From: Bacteroidales bacterium
GTDB lineage: Bacteria; Bacteroidota; Bacteroidia; Bacteroidales; WCHB1-69
Reading direction: 5' to 3'
Length of the DNA: 15,281 nucleotides
Assembly: GCA_031257735.1 (NCBI GenBank)
Contig: JAIROC010000226.1
Span: forward strand, 1-15,281
This document shows positions 1 to 8,504 of this stretch, one piece after another. The stretch's first letter is position 1; each line of letters starts with the position of its first letter. The notes below the pieces were generated by a model, which ran no database searches, was not told the DNA's origin, and saw only the letters and a list, made by a program, of their open reading frames with translations. Made by a program: the position numbers and the translations under genes.

Positions 1-2337
1 ATTTTCTGAAAAGAATTTTCTTGTATTTTCACCATATCCAGCCCGCATCCATTTATTGGAAGTGATAAAGCAAAGATGACCGCCCTGTTTTAATAGTTGG
101 TATCCGCGTTCGTAAAATAACGAATATAAATCCCCCATGCTATGAAATGTTTGATATGGGCTTGGGATAGTTTTTCTTCTTTCTTTTTTGGGACCATAAA
201 GTTTTGATAATTCGCCTCCATTTTTTTGCAATTGTACATACGGCGGATTTCCAATCACAATATCAAAGCCTTGCGTCAATCCGAACATCCATTCGGGGTC
301 GAAAAAAGGCCAAGTTGAATTTTGGTCGTAGGGGTTCCATTTGGCGAGTTGTTTTGCATCTTCCGGAGCAAACATATTATTATTTTCCAGTAGATTAGCC
401 AAGTTTTCGCGTAATTGCTTATCTTTTGTCCGACATTCTTTTTTCTTTTGGGCAGTATCGGCAGAAAAATGCTCGTGGCGCACTTCCAATAATGATTTTT
501 TTGTTACTTCAATTTGCGGGTCTTCAAACAGATTACCTTGTGCCGTCTTTTTGGCAATACCAATCAGCGTGTCGGCAGCCACAAATTTAGTTTCGAGATT
601 AGGTAATAGTTTTATACCGTAATTGCTGTCAGCATCAGAGGTTGACGTTTGTTCACACATTAACGAAATAAAAAATCGCAATTTACTGATTTGTATTGCA
701 ATAGTTTGAATGTCAATTCCGTATATACAGTTTTCAATCAAATGTAATTTTAGTTCGTAAATGGATTTTCGGCGGTCTTCGGGCAAAATTTTCTCAAAGA
801 TATTGATAAATTGGTTCAAAATCCCCATTGGAAAAGCGCCGCTACCACAGGCGGGGTCGAGAATTTTGATTTTCAACAAGGCATTGTAGATTTTTTGTTT
901 GGTTTCGTCGGACAAAGAGGGATATTTATCTATTTCTACATCGGTGATATCGTTAACGGCTTGTTGCAGATACGCCCGGATTGATTCGTCCACCATATAA
1001 TTGACAATTTCGCGAGGAGTATAAAACGAGCCACTCTGTTTGCGTGCAGATTCTTTGGTTTCAGGGTTATAGTATCCAAGCAGGTTTTCAAATACTTTAC
1101 CCAGCAATTCAGGGTCAAGCGCTACGTCCACATCATTGGGCGTGTTTTCTTCAATAGTGAAATTATATCGTTTCAAAATTGACAGCAATCCTTTGTCTTT
1201 ATCGAAGAACAGACAGTTAGGAATAAAAGCACGTTTTTGCCGTCCTTTGGCGCGACTAAATCCGTCGTAATAGAAAATTTTACCATTCTTATCTTGTTCT
1301 TTATCTAAACATTCAAACAGTCCGCCATTCAAAAATGGCGCTTGTTTGAACAATTCAATAATTTCTTCTTGTGATTTTTTAAAATAATTTCCTTCATTTG
1401 CATTGCGAAACAGAGTTTTAATTCCATAATGCTCATCTTTCCCCTGAAAATTTTTATCCGTGGCGAATTTTCGCTCATTGACAGGTCTGTTAAGTGTAGC
1501 AAAAAACAAATTCTGTAAAATGGCATTGTAATAATTCCCTTCGGTATTGCTCATTGGGTTGAAATCTTTCAATATATCCTGTAAATTTATAACATCGAAA
1601 ATTTCGTTGGAAATCAATTTCTTTTGCTTGATAAACCAAACAAATATTAGACGGGTAATCAAGCGTATCAAATGTTCCTGAATGATGCGGTCATCCGCTT
1701 CGGTACTTGTATCGTTAGGATAAGTGACACCCATTTCGTCCGATAGCGCCCATTGATACCAGTCGAAAAGTTCTTTATAAAACTCTTTGGTAAGAGTTTC
1801 CACTGAGAATGCATCTTTTACATCTTCCAATGTGATATTTCCTGCCTTTTCGGCAATTTTTTTCAACCTTTCTACTACTGTTCTCGTACTTTCGTTTTCG
1901 CCCAAAACGTATGTAAATCGTTTGGGATTAGTATTTTGTATAGTAAAATTTCCATTCTCGTCAATAACGGTTTCACTGCTAATAAATGAAAGTCGATATT
2001 CTTGTTGTGTGGTATCTTCACTATGATAGAATGCCAATAATCCATGATAGCGGTCATGGTCTATCAACTGAAATCCAATTTCACGTAAAGCAACTCTGTT
2101 GCGGGCAATTTGAACGTCTTTGTCCGTAACAATATCCAATACGGCAAGATTTTTCCCATCCACAAGTGAAATAGAAGCAAAACGTTCTATGGATTTAGCT
2201 TTGCCTTTTTGCAGGGTAATTTGTTCAGGCTGTGTTTCAAAAACAATTTGTTGAGCAAAAATATTCTGCAACCATTGTTGCCAATTGTTTCGGCTATAAG
2301 CCTGCTTTAAATCCGATTGTAATATTTCGTTTAACAT
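1..2337 (-). CDS. Eco57I-type adenine-N6 DNA methyltransferase of an R-M/defence pair (3' end beyond window)
   Basis: Reverse-strand translation gives 779 uninterrupted codons from ATG at 2337 to the left edge, so the C-terminus, including any target-recognition domain, is missing. A helical region precedes FYTP (residues 438-441), the usual lead-in to N6-adenine methyltransferase domains. SAM-binding motif I is LDPACGSGAF (493-502), and catalytic motif IV is IGNPPYVQ, with NPPY at 697-700. After it, the GDLYSLFYERGYQLLKQGG and ITSNKWMRAG stretches are typical of Eco57I/Type IIG/Type ISP enzymes. The expected reaction is methyl transfer from SAM to adenine N6 in a specific site. Residues 1-150 are not recognised; a stretch like LAVLDIVTDK could be a decayed PD-(D/E)xK-like fold, but I cannot show this. 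The start codon lies 6 bp after the helicase stop, which implies one transcript and probable translational coupling. Family is secure; the system type (split ISP-like, DISARM-like or other) is inferred. Confidence 0.9.
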   Translation of the reverse strand, partial: MLNEILQSDLKQAYSRNNWQQWLQNIFAQQIVFETQPEQITLQKGKAKSIERFASISLVDGKNLAVLDIVTDKDVQIARNRVALREIGFQLIDHDRYHGLLAFYHSEDTTQQEYRLSFISSETVIDENGNFTIQNTNPKRFTYVLGENESTRTVVERLKKIAEKAGNITLEDVKDAFSVETLTKEFYKELFDWYQWALSDEMGVTYPNDTSTEADDRIIQEHLIRLITRLIFVWFIKQKKLISNEIFDVINLQDILKDFNPMSNTEGNYYNAILQNLFFATLNRPVNERKFATDKNFQGKDEHYGIKTLFRNANEGNYFKKSQEEIIELFKQAPFLNGGLFECLDKEQDKNGKIFYYDGFSRAKGRQKRAFIPNCLFFDKDKGLLSILKRYNFTIEENTPNDVDVALDPELLGKVFENLLGYYNPETKESARKQSGSFYTPREIVNYMVDESIRAYLQQAVNDITDVEIDKYPSLSDETKQKIYNALLKIKILDPACGSGAFPMGILNQFINIFEKILPEDRRKSIYELKLHLIENCIYGIDIQTIAIQISKLRFFISLMCEQTSTSDADSNYGIKLLPNLETKFVAADTLIGIAKKTAQGNLFEDPQIEVTKKSLLEVRHEHFSADTAQKKKECRTKDKQLRENLANLLENNNMFAPEDAKQLAKWNPYDQNSTWPFFDPEWMFGLTQGFDIVIGNPPYVQLQKNGGELSKLYGPKKERRKTIPSPYQTFHSMGDLYSLFYERGYQLLKQGGHLCFITSNKWMRAGYGENTRKFFSEN

Positions 2338-2343
2338 AACTAT

Positions 2344-5300
2344 CTACTTATCAAAACTTTCACTGATTATTATTTCAGGTTTAAATTCTTTTACGACATA
2401 CGGTAAAACAAATTCTTGAGGATTGTCATCTTCTGTCGCTTGCAAAGGATACTTACGAATAATTTCGAGTAATTCTTCCAGCAATTTTGCCGGTTTCAGC
2501 GGAATTGATTTTACTTTTTTTGCAAATTCGTTGATGTCGCGTTGCAGCTGTTGGAATTTTCCTTGCCGAACGGCCATTTTTGCATTTGTAAGCAATTCTT
2601 TTTCTTCGGCGTCGGCAAGTTGCATCCCAATGATTGCATCAAGATAGCTCAGCGCTTTTTTTTCATTGGGGCCATGCGCTGTATTAAATTGACGATCACG
2701 ATATTTTTCTTTTTCCGCCTGTTGAATAAAAAATTTCATCGCTTCGGTTACCTGTGCGTGATGATTGCCGTGCAGAGGAATTGCCTTTTCGGTCAATCGT
2801 GCACGATACTCTTTTTCCGCCTGCAAAAAAGTCAATTCTTCCAATTCGCCGTTTTCTTTGACGAGTAAAAAGGCTTCTCGTTTTTCATTGCGAATAAATG
2901 TAATAGTTGCGCCTTTCAGTACGGGATTTTCTCGTCCAACGCGGGCGCGTGCAGGCAAGTTTTTGATTTGCTTGAACAAATCGGGATTTTCCTTTTTGAA
3001 TTTCCGCAAGTCAAGTAATATCTGCAATTTCTCGTCCTTTTCTTCATTCACGCTACTGTCGAATAACCCAAAAGTTCCAGTAATTTCATCCGATGAATAT
3101 ATCTGGCTATCTTCGCCCAACGCACTGTGGAACGCCTGCAATTTCATAATGGCTTTTTTCTCTAACTCAATATCGTTATTCACTTTTGTGGTTGGAAAAA
3201 AATTAAAAATATATATTGCTTTTGCCGTAGACCCGATACGATTTACGCGCCCAATGCGCTGCATCAATCGCGTTGAATTCCAAGGTGTATCGTAATTGAC
3301 AATAATATTGGCGCGATGCATATTGACGCCTTCCGCCAAAACTTCGGTACTGATACAAATATTGTAGTCGTCTTTTTGTTCATTTTTCTTAATATTCGCG
3401 TCAAAATTGGCTTTCACCAACGGGAATTTTTCTTTCCTATTTTTACTGCTCACTACTAACAGCTTATCGAAACCGACTTTTTTCAATTCTCGTTCAAGAT
3501 AAGCGGTTGTTTCCTGCGATTCGGAAAAAACAACCAACTTGTCTTCCTTATTGATTGAAGTGTCAAATAGCTTTGTTTTCAGATAACGAATAAATGTATC
3601 CAGTTTCGGGTCTTCATCAATTTTATCCCATTCTTTCACAAGATTTTCCAACAATAATTTATCGTGTTTCAATCCATACAAAAAGTTGTCTTCAAAATCA
3701 TCGGCAGTGCAAATATTAATAGTTGGGTCGGTTCCTACCAAATCTGTCAATAATTCAATCAATTCCTCTTTCTCTTTCTCTTCCTTATCATCGTTAATAT
3801 AATCGTTCACTTTAAGATTTGGCGCAATATAAATGCAATTATTCTCAAACATGACAACCATCGCATTCGTGGCATCTGTAAAGCGGCTTATGGACTGTTT
3901 GAAAGCGAAAAAACTACTGTCTATCCGTTTGACCAATAAAGTTTTCATAATATGCGCCAACTGAGTGGAAATCATATCCGCTTTCTGATATTTTGATTTT
4001 TTCGGAGGTTTCAAGTATTTGATAGCCTGATAGCGATTGTAGGTTAATTCGTTGCACAAACAATGAATTGTCTTATCATACAAATCTTCCAAATGTTTGT
4101 CTAACTGGTAAAAAATCTTTTCCGGCTTATTAACCGAAGGAAAAACGATGCCTTGCTCAATCAAATCCTTTTTGTATTCTTCGTTTTCGTTTAAGTCGGT
4201 TCTTGTACGTCGAACCGTCAATGGCTCAATGATTTTTGTGCGTATTTCTTCGTAGAGTTTTTTGACGGCCTCCGCCATTTTCTTTATATCCGGTTCGTGT
4301 TTCAGTTTTTTGTACTCATCAATTTTCTTTCGGAAAAAGTTCTGCAAATTACTAATCTCGAGCGTTGAGTCTTTGGCGTCCTGAAAGAGATAAATTTGAT
4401 TGGCGATGTCTTCAGGACGGTTATTTAATGGCGTTGCAGAAACAAGTATGACTCGTTTTTGCTGATAGGCGTTATCTGCTATTTTTTTCTTTGTCGGCGT
4501 TTTGCAAATCTTTTGCAGTTCGGTGTACATTCCCGCCGTATCATTGCGGAATTTGTGTGCTTCGTCCACGATAACCAAATCGTAATCTTGAGGCTTTGTT
4601 TCTTTGTGCAAACTGCCCGAAGTGATGATTTCATAATCGTGCAACCCGAATTGTGAAAGCGTGTCGTCCCAATTTTCTTTCAGTGCAGGCGGACAAATGA
4701 CAAGTGTTTTTGACAAATATGATGGGAAATCATTGGAATAGAAAAACTTTTTGGCAATTAGTGCGGCCACTACCGTTTTGCCCAATCCTACTACATCGGA
4801 CAGGAAGACGCCATGGTGTTTCATCATTTTTGCATAGCCGTCGGACATGGCGTCCACCTGATAGGACAGTTTTTTGAACCCCGAAGGCAAATCCTGTATC
4901 GAATGGGGGTCGAAATCAATACTGCGTCCAAAATATTCAATCAAAAACTTATAATAAACCTGATATGGCGTAAGTTCATCATTTAGATAGGTTTCCCGTT
5001 TTAGTCTTTCGCCAAATTCCCTCCCGATTTCAATACTTTCATCCCATAATTTATTGAAAGTTTCGGTAGCAAAATTAATATCCGTATTTTCCCTGAGTTC
5101 AACATTAAACTCAAAATTTCGCTCCAACCCGTTATCTGTTAAATTACTTGAACCCGTAATTACCGAACCGTAACCATGTTCGTGTTTTTCTTTCTCTCTG
5201 AAAATATAGATTTTTGCGTGAAGATTTTGTTTCGGATGTATTTTAATGCTTACTTTTTTTGTAACCAAATCTTCAATTAACTGCAACATCCCAGTTTCAA

Positions 5301-5613
5301 CCGTTTTATCGTATTCCGCTTCTTGAATATTTTTTTTCAAATCATCCAAAAATGTATCAACGCTTTTTGCAGGGTTTTCTATAAACAATAATCCTCGCTT
5401 GTTGGCTTCGTAGACAAGACTATCAATATTGATCCCCACAAGAATACGAATTTCTTCCGCCTTATCCACAAATGGACGGATACGAAAATAACCCGATGCA
5501 CGAAAATAGCCTACCAGAGCATCAAAAAAGTGAATGTTTTTATATTCGAAAATACCTTTTATCTTGTTCAACAAGGTATTCTCATCTTCATTTGTGAAAA
5601 ATTTCGATGACAT
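2344..5613 (-). CDS. PLD/HKD-nuclease-SNF2 helicase fusion (restriction/defence translocase)
   Basis: The product has 1089 residues. Residues ~1-200 form a PLD-superfamily (HKD family) nuclease half-site: HAK at 132-134, GSSN at 154-157, then NFEFNVEL (166-173). The Asp of the classical HxK(x4)D is absent, as in several PLD nucleases. A superfamily 2 SNF2-type helicase follows: motif I VVGLGKT (274-280), Ia LVICPP (304-309), II DEAH (350-353), III SATP (392-395), V STEVLAEGVNM (755-765) and VI QRIGRVNRIGS (785-795). About 290 residues are inserted between motifs III and IV. The C-terminal ~250 residues are helical and unassigned. The likely role is ATP-driven DNA translocation coupled to nuclease cleavage in the cytoplasm, with specificity from the adjacent methyltransferase (inferred). 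One half-site implies dimerisation for catalysis, as known for PLD nucleases. The ATG at 5613 is supported by an upstream AGGAAAG and a promoter. It could instead belong to a DISARM-like locus, but no drmA/drmB genes are visible here. Confidence 0.9.
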   Translation of the reverse strand: MSSKFFTNEDENTLLNKIKGIFEYKNIHFFDALVGYFRASGYFRIRPFVDKAEEIRILVGINIDSLVYEANKRGLLFIENPAKSVDTFLDDLKKNIQEAEYDKTVETGMLQLIEDLVTKKVSIKIHPKQNLHAKIYIFREKEKHEHGYGSVITGSSNLTDNGLERNFEFNVELRENTDINFATETFNKLWDESIEIGREFGERLKRETYLNDELTPYQVYYKFLIEYFGRSIDFDPHSIQDLPSGFKKLSYQVDAMSDGYAKMMKHHGVFLSDVVGLGKTVVAALIAKKFFYSNDFPSYLSKTLVICPPALKENWDDTLSQFGLHDYEIITSGSLHKETKPQDYDLVIVDEAHKFRNDTAGMYTELQKICKTPTKKKIADNAYQQKRVILVSATPLNNRPEDIANQIYLFQDAKDSTLEISNLQNFFRKKIDEYKKLKHEPDIKKMAEAVKKLYEEIRTKIIEPLTVRRTRTDLNENEEYKKDLIEQGIVFPSVNKPEKIFYQLDKHLEDLYDKTIHCLCNELTYNRYQAIKYLKPPKKSKYQKADMISTQLAHIMKTLLVKRIDSSFFAFKQSISRFTDATNAMVVMFENNCIYIAPNLKVNDYINDDKEEKEKEELIELLTDLVGTDPTINICTADDFEDNFLYGLKHDKLLLENLVKEWDKIDEDPKLDTFIRYLKTKLFDTSINKEDKLVVFSESQETTAYLERELKKVGFDKLLVVSSKNRKEKFPLVKANFDANIKKNEQKDDYNICISTEVLAEGVNMHRANIIVNYDTPWNSTRLMQRIGRVNRIGSTAKAIYIFNFFPTTKVNNDIELEKKAIMKLQAFHSALGEDSQIYSSDEITGTFGLFDSSVNEEKDEKLQILLDLRKFKKENPDLFKQIKNLPARARVGRENPVLKGATITFIRNEKREAFLLVKENGELEELTFLQAEKEYRARLTEKAIPLHGNHHAQVTEAMKFFIQQAEKEKYRDRQFNTAHGPNEKKALSYLDAIIGMQLADAEEKELLTNAKMAVRQGKFQQLQRDINEFAKKVKSIPLKPAKLLEELLEIIRKYPLQATEDDNPQEFVLPYVVKEFKPEIIISESFDK

Positions 5614-5640
5614 TATTTATCTTTCCTTTTTTTACAACTG

Positions 5641-5672
5641 CAAAATTAGCAAAATTTCTTTAACATTACAAA
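5641..5672 (-). promoter_or_regulatory. Bacteroidota-type promoter for the helicase-methyltransferase operon
   Basis: On the minus strand, TTTG (5672-5669) is followed by a 20-bp spacer and TAATTTTG (5648-5641). This matches the Bacteroidota consensus TTTG-N19-21-TAnnTTTG exactly. Transcription should begin near 5635, giving a leader of about 20 nt that contains AGGAAAG roughly 8 nt before the ATG at 5613. This supports the chosen helicase start and indicates that the pair is transcribed independently of the upstream operon. Confidence 0.65.
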
Positions 5673-5727
5673 CTTTTTTCATTTTTATTTGTATGTGTCT
5701 TCAGAGAATTTATAATCAATATTTTAG

Positions 5728-5746
5728 CAGCGTATCAAATTCGCTG
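5728..5746 (-). terminator. Weak hairpin after the EreA-like gene
   Basis: CAGCG and CGCTG form a 5-bp stem around a 9-nt loop, 15 nt past the stop codon of the EreA-like gene, followed on the minus strand by CTAAAATATT rather than a clean U-run. Its position between the gene end and the next promoter suits a terminator, but the hairpin is weak. Confidence 0.25.
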
Positions 5747-5760
5747 AGAAATATCATCTT

Positions 5761-6957
5761 CTATTCTATTAGCCATCTATTAATTAAGTCTTTATATTTA
5801 TCAAGATTTGATTTTTTATTAATTTTTTTGAAGTTAAACTCTTCAATATAATTATTCTCTTCAACACCTTTCATCATTGATAATCTGCGGTAAAATTCTG
5901 TTACGAATGCTTTGTCTGTGAATATTCCTGGAATGCCACTAATCATCTCAAAATTCTCAATAGGTTCATAGAATACAAAACCATCGAAAATGAAATCGAA
6001 ATTAACACTTTCATAATTGTTCCCTTCGAAAATATACATGTCAAATTTCGTTTCTCCAAAAGGCGTGTTTTTCATGTCAAATCCAACATTCTTATTCCCA
6101 ACAAATTCAAAAGCAGCATCCCATTTTCCATTTGCTACCAATTCGCCAGAACTCGAAAGCCCATTGATTAAAATACCCTTTGTTAAATTTGGAAATGTTT
6201 TGTAGATATATTCTGCAGTGCTATATATTAATGGTCTTGTTGGGTGTGGCTGGTATTTTGGAATACGCGTATATCCATGATAAGTGTTCATTATTATGAG
6301 CGCTTTTTTCTTATTCGAATTAATATGTTTTTCCTGATCATATTTTTCAATAAAATGTTTCGCCATAATGACATCTCTGTCTATAATATAAGATTCCATC
6401 ATGTTCATAAACATGTTATATTGTTCAGGACATTCCATTGAATCCCAAGAAAAGGTTACATCCAATGGGTGTAGCATAATCTTCTCGTTCGGCTGACGTT
6501 GTTGATTTGTCCAATAGATATTTTCGAGTAGATAGTAGTAATTATAGTTTACCCATAAAGGAGAGTAATCAAGATCCTTATAAATATCAAGTATTTGTTC
6601 TTTAACTTCAATAGCAGATAAGCCTTCTTTTCGTAGAAAATTATTTATTTTTTCTCCTGCATTAAAAACACCGACTTCTGTATAAATATGCCCTGTAAAA
6701 CGTTTATCTTGAATTACTTCAACAATCATTTCATATTGTTTAAATTCAGGGTGAAGTCTCTCCGTTAGAATAATGATATCTTTTTCTTCAAAAGATTTCA
6801 AAATGTATTCTTTAGGAGATAAGAATGTTGTATCTTTCAAGAAATCAACATAAAATTTGATACTGCCATTTGGCAATGATTGGGAGAATATACAAGAGTG
6901 AACGAATAAAAATCCTATTAACGAAAATAATATATATATCTTTTTTAACATAATCAT
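5761..6957 (-). CDS. Exported EreA/ChaN-like superfamily protein
   Basis: The product has 398 residues. An N-terminal signal peptide (KK, then a hydrophobic run over ~8-22, ending SCIFSQS) predicts export; Cys22 could be a lipoprotein site, though VHSC is a poor lipobox. The motif order is that of the erythromycin-esterase/ChaN-like (EreA-like) fold: ExxH at 66-69 (TERLH in place of the usual GExxH), an acidic residue after a strand (YTEVG, E94), RDxxMA (194-199) and a late histidine in MNTYHGY (H227). In known esterases such residues build the active site; here the substrate is unknown. It is the second gene of an operon, 18 bp after the metallopeptidase stop. Two starts are possible (6957 and in-frame 6951); both keep the signal peptide. 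It is divergent from true macrolide esterases, so it should not be read as a resistance gene. Fold call fairly good, function unknown. Confidence 0.7.
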   Translation of the reverse strand: MIMLKKIYILFSLIGFLFVHSCIFSQSLPNGSIKFYVDFLKDTTFLSPKEYILKSFEEKDIIILTERLHPEFKQYEMIVEVIQDKRFTGHIYTEVGVFNAGEKINNFLRKEGLSAIEVKEQILDIYKDLDYSPLWVNYNYYYLLENIYWTNQQRQPNEKIMLHPLDVTFSWDSMECPEQYNMFMNMMESYIIDRDVIMAKHFIEKYDQEKHINSNKKKALIIMNTYHGYTRIPKYQPHPTRPLIYSTAEYIYKTFPNLTKGILINGLSSSGELVANGKWDAAFEFVGNKNVGFDMKNTPFGETKFDMYIFEGNNYESVNFDFIFDGFVFYEPIENFEMISGIPGIFTDKAFVTEFYRRLSMMKGVEENNYIEEFNFKKINKKSNLDKYKDLINRWLIE

Positions 6958-6975
6958 TTAATTTGTTGTTTTGTT

Positions 6976-8307
6976 CTAATAATTTTCATTCAGATATTTA
7001 CGAATAGTTTTATCAATATTTTTGCGTTTTACGCCTAAAAATTTTTCGATAAGCGGATAACAATCTTCACTCATCCTTTGAGGAAACTCTATCAGTACAT
7101 TTTTTATTGCTTCTACGCCGCCTCTTTTGAATACCATTTCACAAAATATGGCTCGCATTGCATAATTATCTATCCTGTATCGAACTTTTGTTGCGGTCTG
7201 GCAATCTTTCACATTGGGGGCTGTTGTAAAATGATTGTTTGAATCTAATCGATATTCTTTGCCGATTAAATGAACGCCACAATCTACTTCGGGATGTGCA
7301 TTCAATAATTCTTTGAATAATGTGAAAGGATGCGGAGTATAAGGGTATGGTCCGTCGTCTCCAAAATAGGTACATATTCCTTCATCTATTTCTTTACCTT
7401 CATATTTTCCATTCAAAATTCTGTATAGGTCGGCTAAAATAACATGTAAAACTTCATGAGAACTTACTTCTCCATGTATGCCATAGTATCCACTTCTTTC
7501 GCTAATATTAGCAGCTCCGCCAGTCCAATGATATTTGTATTGAGGACGTGAATAAGGGAAATACCAATACATTCGACCAAGCGCATTATACATGTCCATA
7601 ACAGCGCCACTATATAAAAAATAATTTATCTTTTCCACAGTGTCCAAACCCATATTTTTTGCGAAAGCATCAGCTCGTGCAAAGGTTATCTCTGCCGCTA
7701 ATGTATCAAACGAATAATCAGAAGGGTAGTAATATGTGAGCCACCCTGTCGTATATGAATTATAAGCAGGCGTATGAAATGTAAGATACTGATATAATTT
7801 ATATTCATTTCCTCGTTTAACAATAGGAACTTTAATAATTTCACTTAAATAAATGCGGTTATCAGGGCTTGCATCAAACGCATCCTTTTCAAGTTCTATT
7901 AAAAGCGTTCCGTAATAGGCAATCAATAATTCATACAAAGTATCATTCATCCAAAGAATTCCAATTATTTCTTCTTTCGCGCAGTATAAACCATTCCAGA
8001 AGCCAAGTCCATAATAGATGTTATCATACTTTTCTATCTCACTTTTTGCCCAATACTTCTTTTTGATATTTTCGGAAAGGCTAATACATTGCATTCGTGC
8101 ATTAGTGTCTCTCCAATCAAACTCATCCAAATCAAAGTCGTATGAATACAAATCGGTTTCATAATCTTTCCAAAATTCTATAATATTTTTAACATCAATA
8201 CTACTTGTATCAACATGCGGATGCACTCCTATATTCCTTTGAGCGCTCAATAGTAGCGGAATGCATACGAACACTAAAATAAAACTCTTTTTTCTATTAT
8301 TCATCAT
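6976..8307 (-). CDS. Exported gluzincin-type zinc metallopeptidase
   Basis: The product has 443 residues. A signal peptide covers residues 1-22 (NRKK, a hydrophobic core, then cleavage near LLLSA-Q). The catalytic signature is SHEVLHVI, an HExxH motif with zinc-ligand histidines 284 and 288 and catalytic E285. It is followed 21 residues on by EIDEGICTYF, where E309 in the EGxxxY context fits the third zinc ligand of gluzincins (peptidase MA clan). A C-terminal helix pair (RAIFCEMVFKRGGVEAIKNVL, then YPLIEKFLGVKRKNIDKTIRKYL) resembles the tail of such single-domain peptidases. No type IX C-terminal sorting domain is visible, so the protein is probably periplasmic or envelope-bound. It heads an operon with the EreA-like gene. 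Start codons at 8307 and 8304 are equivalent; no strong Shine-Dalgarno is seen, only an A-rich leader. The substrate is unknown. Cysteines C74, C109, C343, C369 and C389 might form disulfides. Confidence 0.78.
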   Translation of the reverse strand: MMNNRKKSFILVFVCIPLLLSAQRNIGVHPHVDTSSIDVKNIIEFWKDYETDLYSYDFDLDEFDWRDTNARMQCISLSENIKKKYWAKSEIEKYDNIYYGLGFWNGLYCAKEEIIGILWMNDTLYELLIAYYGTLLIELEKDAFDASPDNRIYLSEIIKVPIVKRGNEYKLYQYLTFHTPAYNSYTTGWLTYYYPSDYSFDTLAAEITFARADAFAKNMGLDTVEKINYFLYSGAVMDMYNALGRMYWYFPYSRPQYKYHWTGGAANISERSGYYGIHGEVSSHEVLHVILADLYRILNGKYEGKEIDEGICTYFGDDGPYPYTPHPFTLFKELLNAHPEVDCGVHLIGKEYRLDSNNHFTTAPNVKDCQTATKVRYRIDNYAMRAIFCEMVFKRGGVEAIKNVLIEFPQRMSEDCYPLIEKFLGVKRKNIDKTIRKYLNENY

Positions 8308-8414
8308 TTTAATCTTGTTACTTATTATATGTTTTACAATTGTACATAGGTCTCTTTCATTTCATTCGTGAACAAATCAAATCTTTATTGATATTATTTC
8401 CTTATTTATTTTTA

Positions 8415-8445
8415 CAAAATTACATGAAAATTTTAGATTTCCAAG
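8415..8445 (-). promoter_or_regulatory. Candidate promoter of the metallopeptidase/EreA-like operon
   Basis: On the minus strand, CTTG (8445-8442) is followed by a 19-bp spacer and TAATTTTG (8422-8415). The -7 box is a full TAnnTTTG match and the -33 box keeps the TTG core. Transcription would begin near 8408, giving a ~100-nt leader. That leader contains the perfect 10-bp palindrome TACAATTGTA (8335-8344), a possible operator, though short enough to be chance. Confidence 0.5.
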
Positions 8446-8450
8446 AAACA

Positions 8451-8476
8451 TAAATAAAAACCTTGTCCGAACAGGG
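8451..8476 (-). terminator. Candidate leftward terminator upstream of the operon promoter
   Basis: Read on the minus strand, CCCTGT-TCGG-ACAAGG (8476-8461) forms a six-position stem with one C-A mismatch and a four-base loop, followed by TTTTTATTTA (8460-8451). The U-rich tail and its position just before a promoter fit an intrinsic terminator that insulates the operon from transcription arriving from the sprA side. The stem is short, so confidence is modest. Confidence 0.4.
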
Positions 8477-8504
8477 TATTCTCGTAACAATCAACGCCAT
8501 CCAA

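Noticed and set aside
204..2057. Short open frames on both strands within 1-2337
   Set aside because: They lie in other frames of, or are internal fragments of, the 779-codon methyltransferase frame that covers the whole stretch.
1..2337. BREX PglX
   Set aside because: No brxA/B/C/L or pglZ genes are visible and the partner is a PLD-SNF2 helicase. The missing C-terminus prevents a firm exclusion, but the context does not support BREX.
5761..6957. Macrolide-resistance esterase (ereA/ereB)
   Set aside because: Only the fold-level motif pattern matches; overall sequence looks distant, GExxH is TExxH, and the protein is exported.
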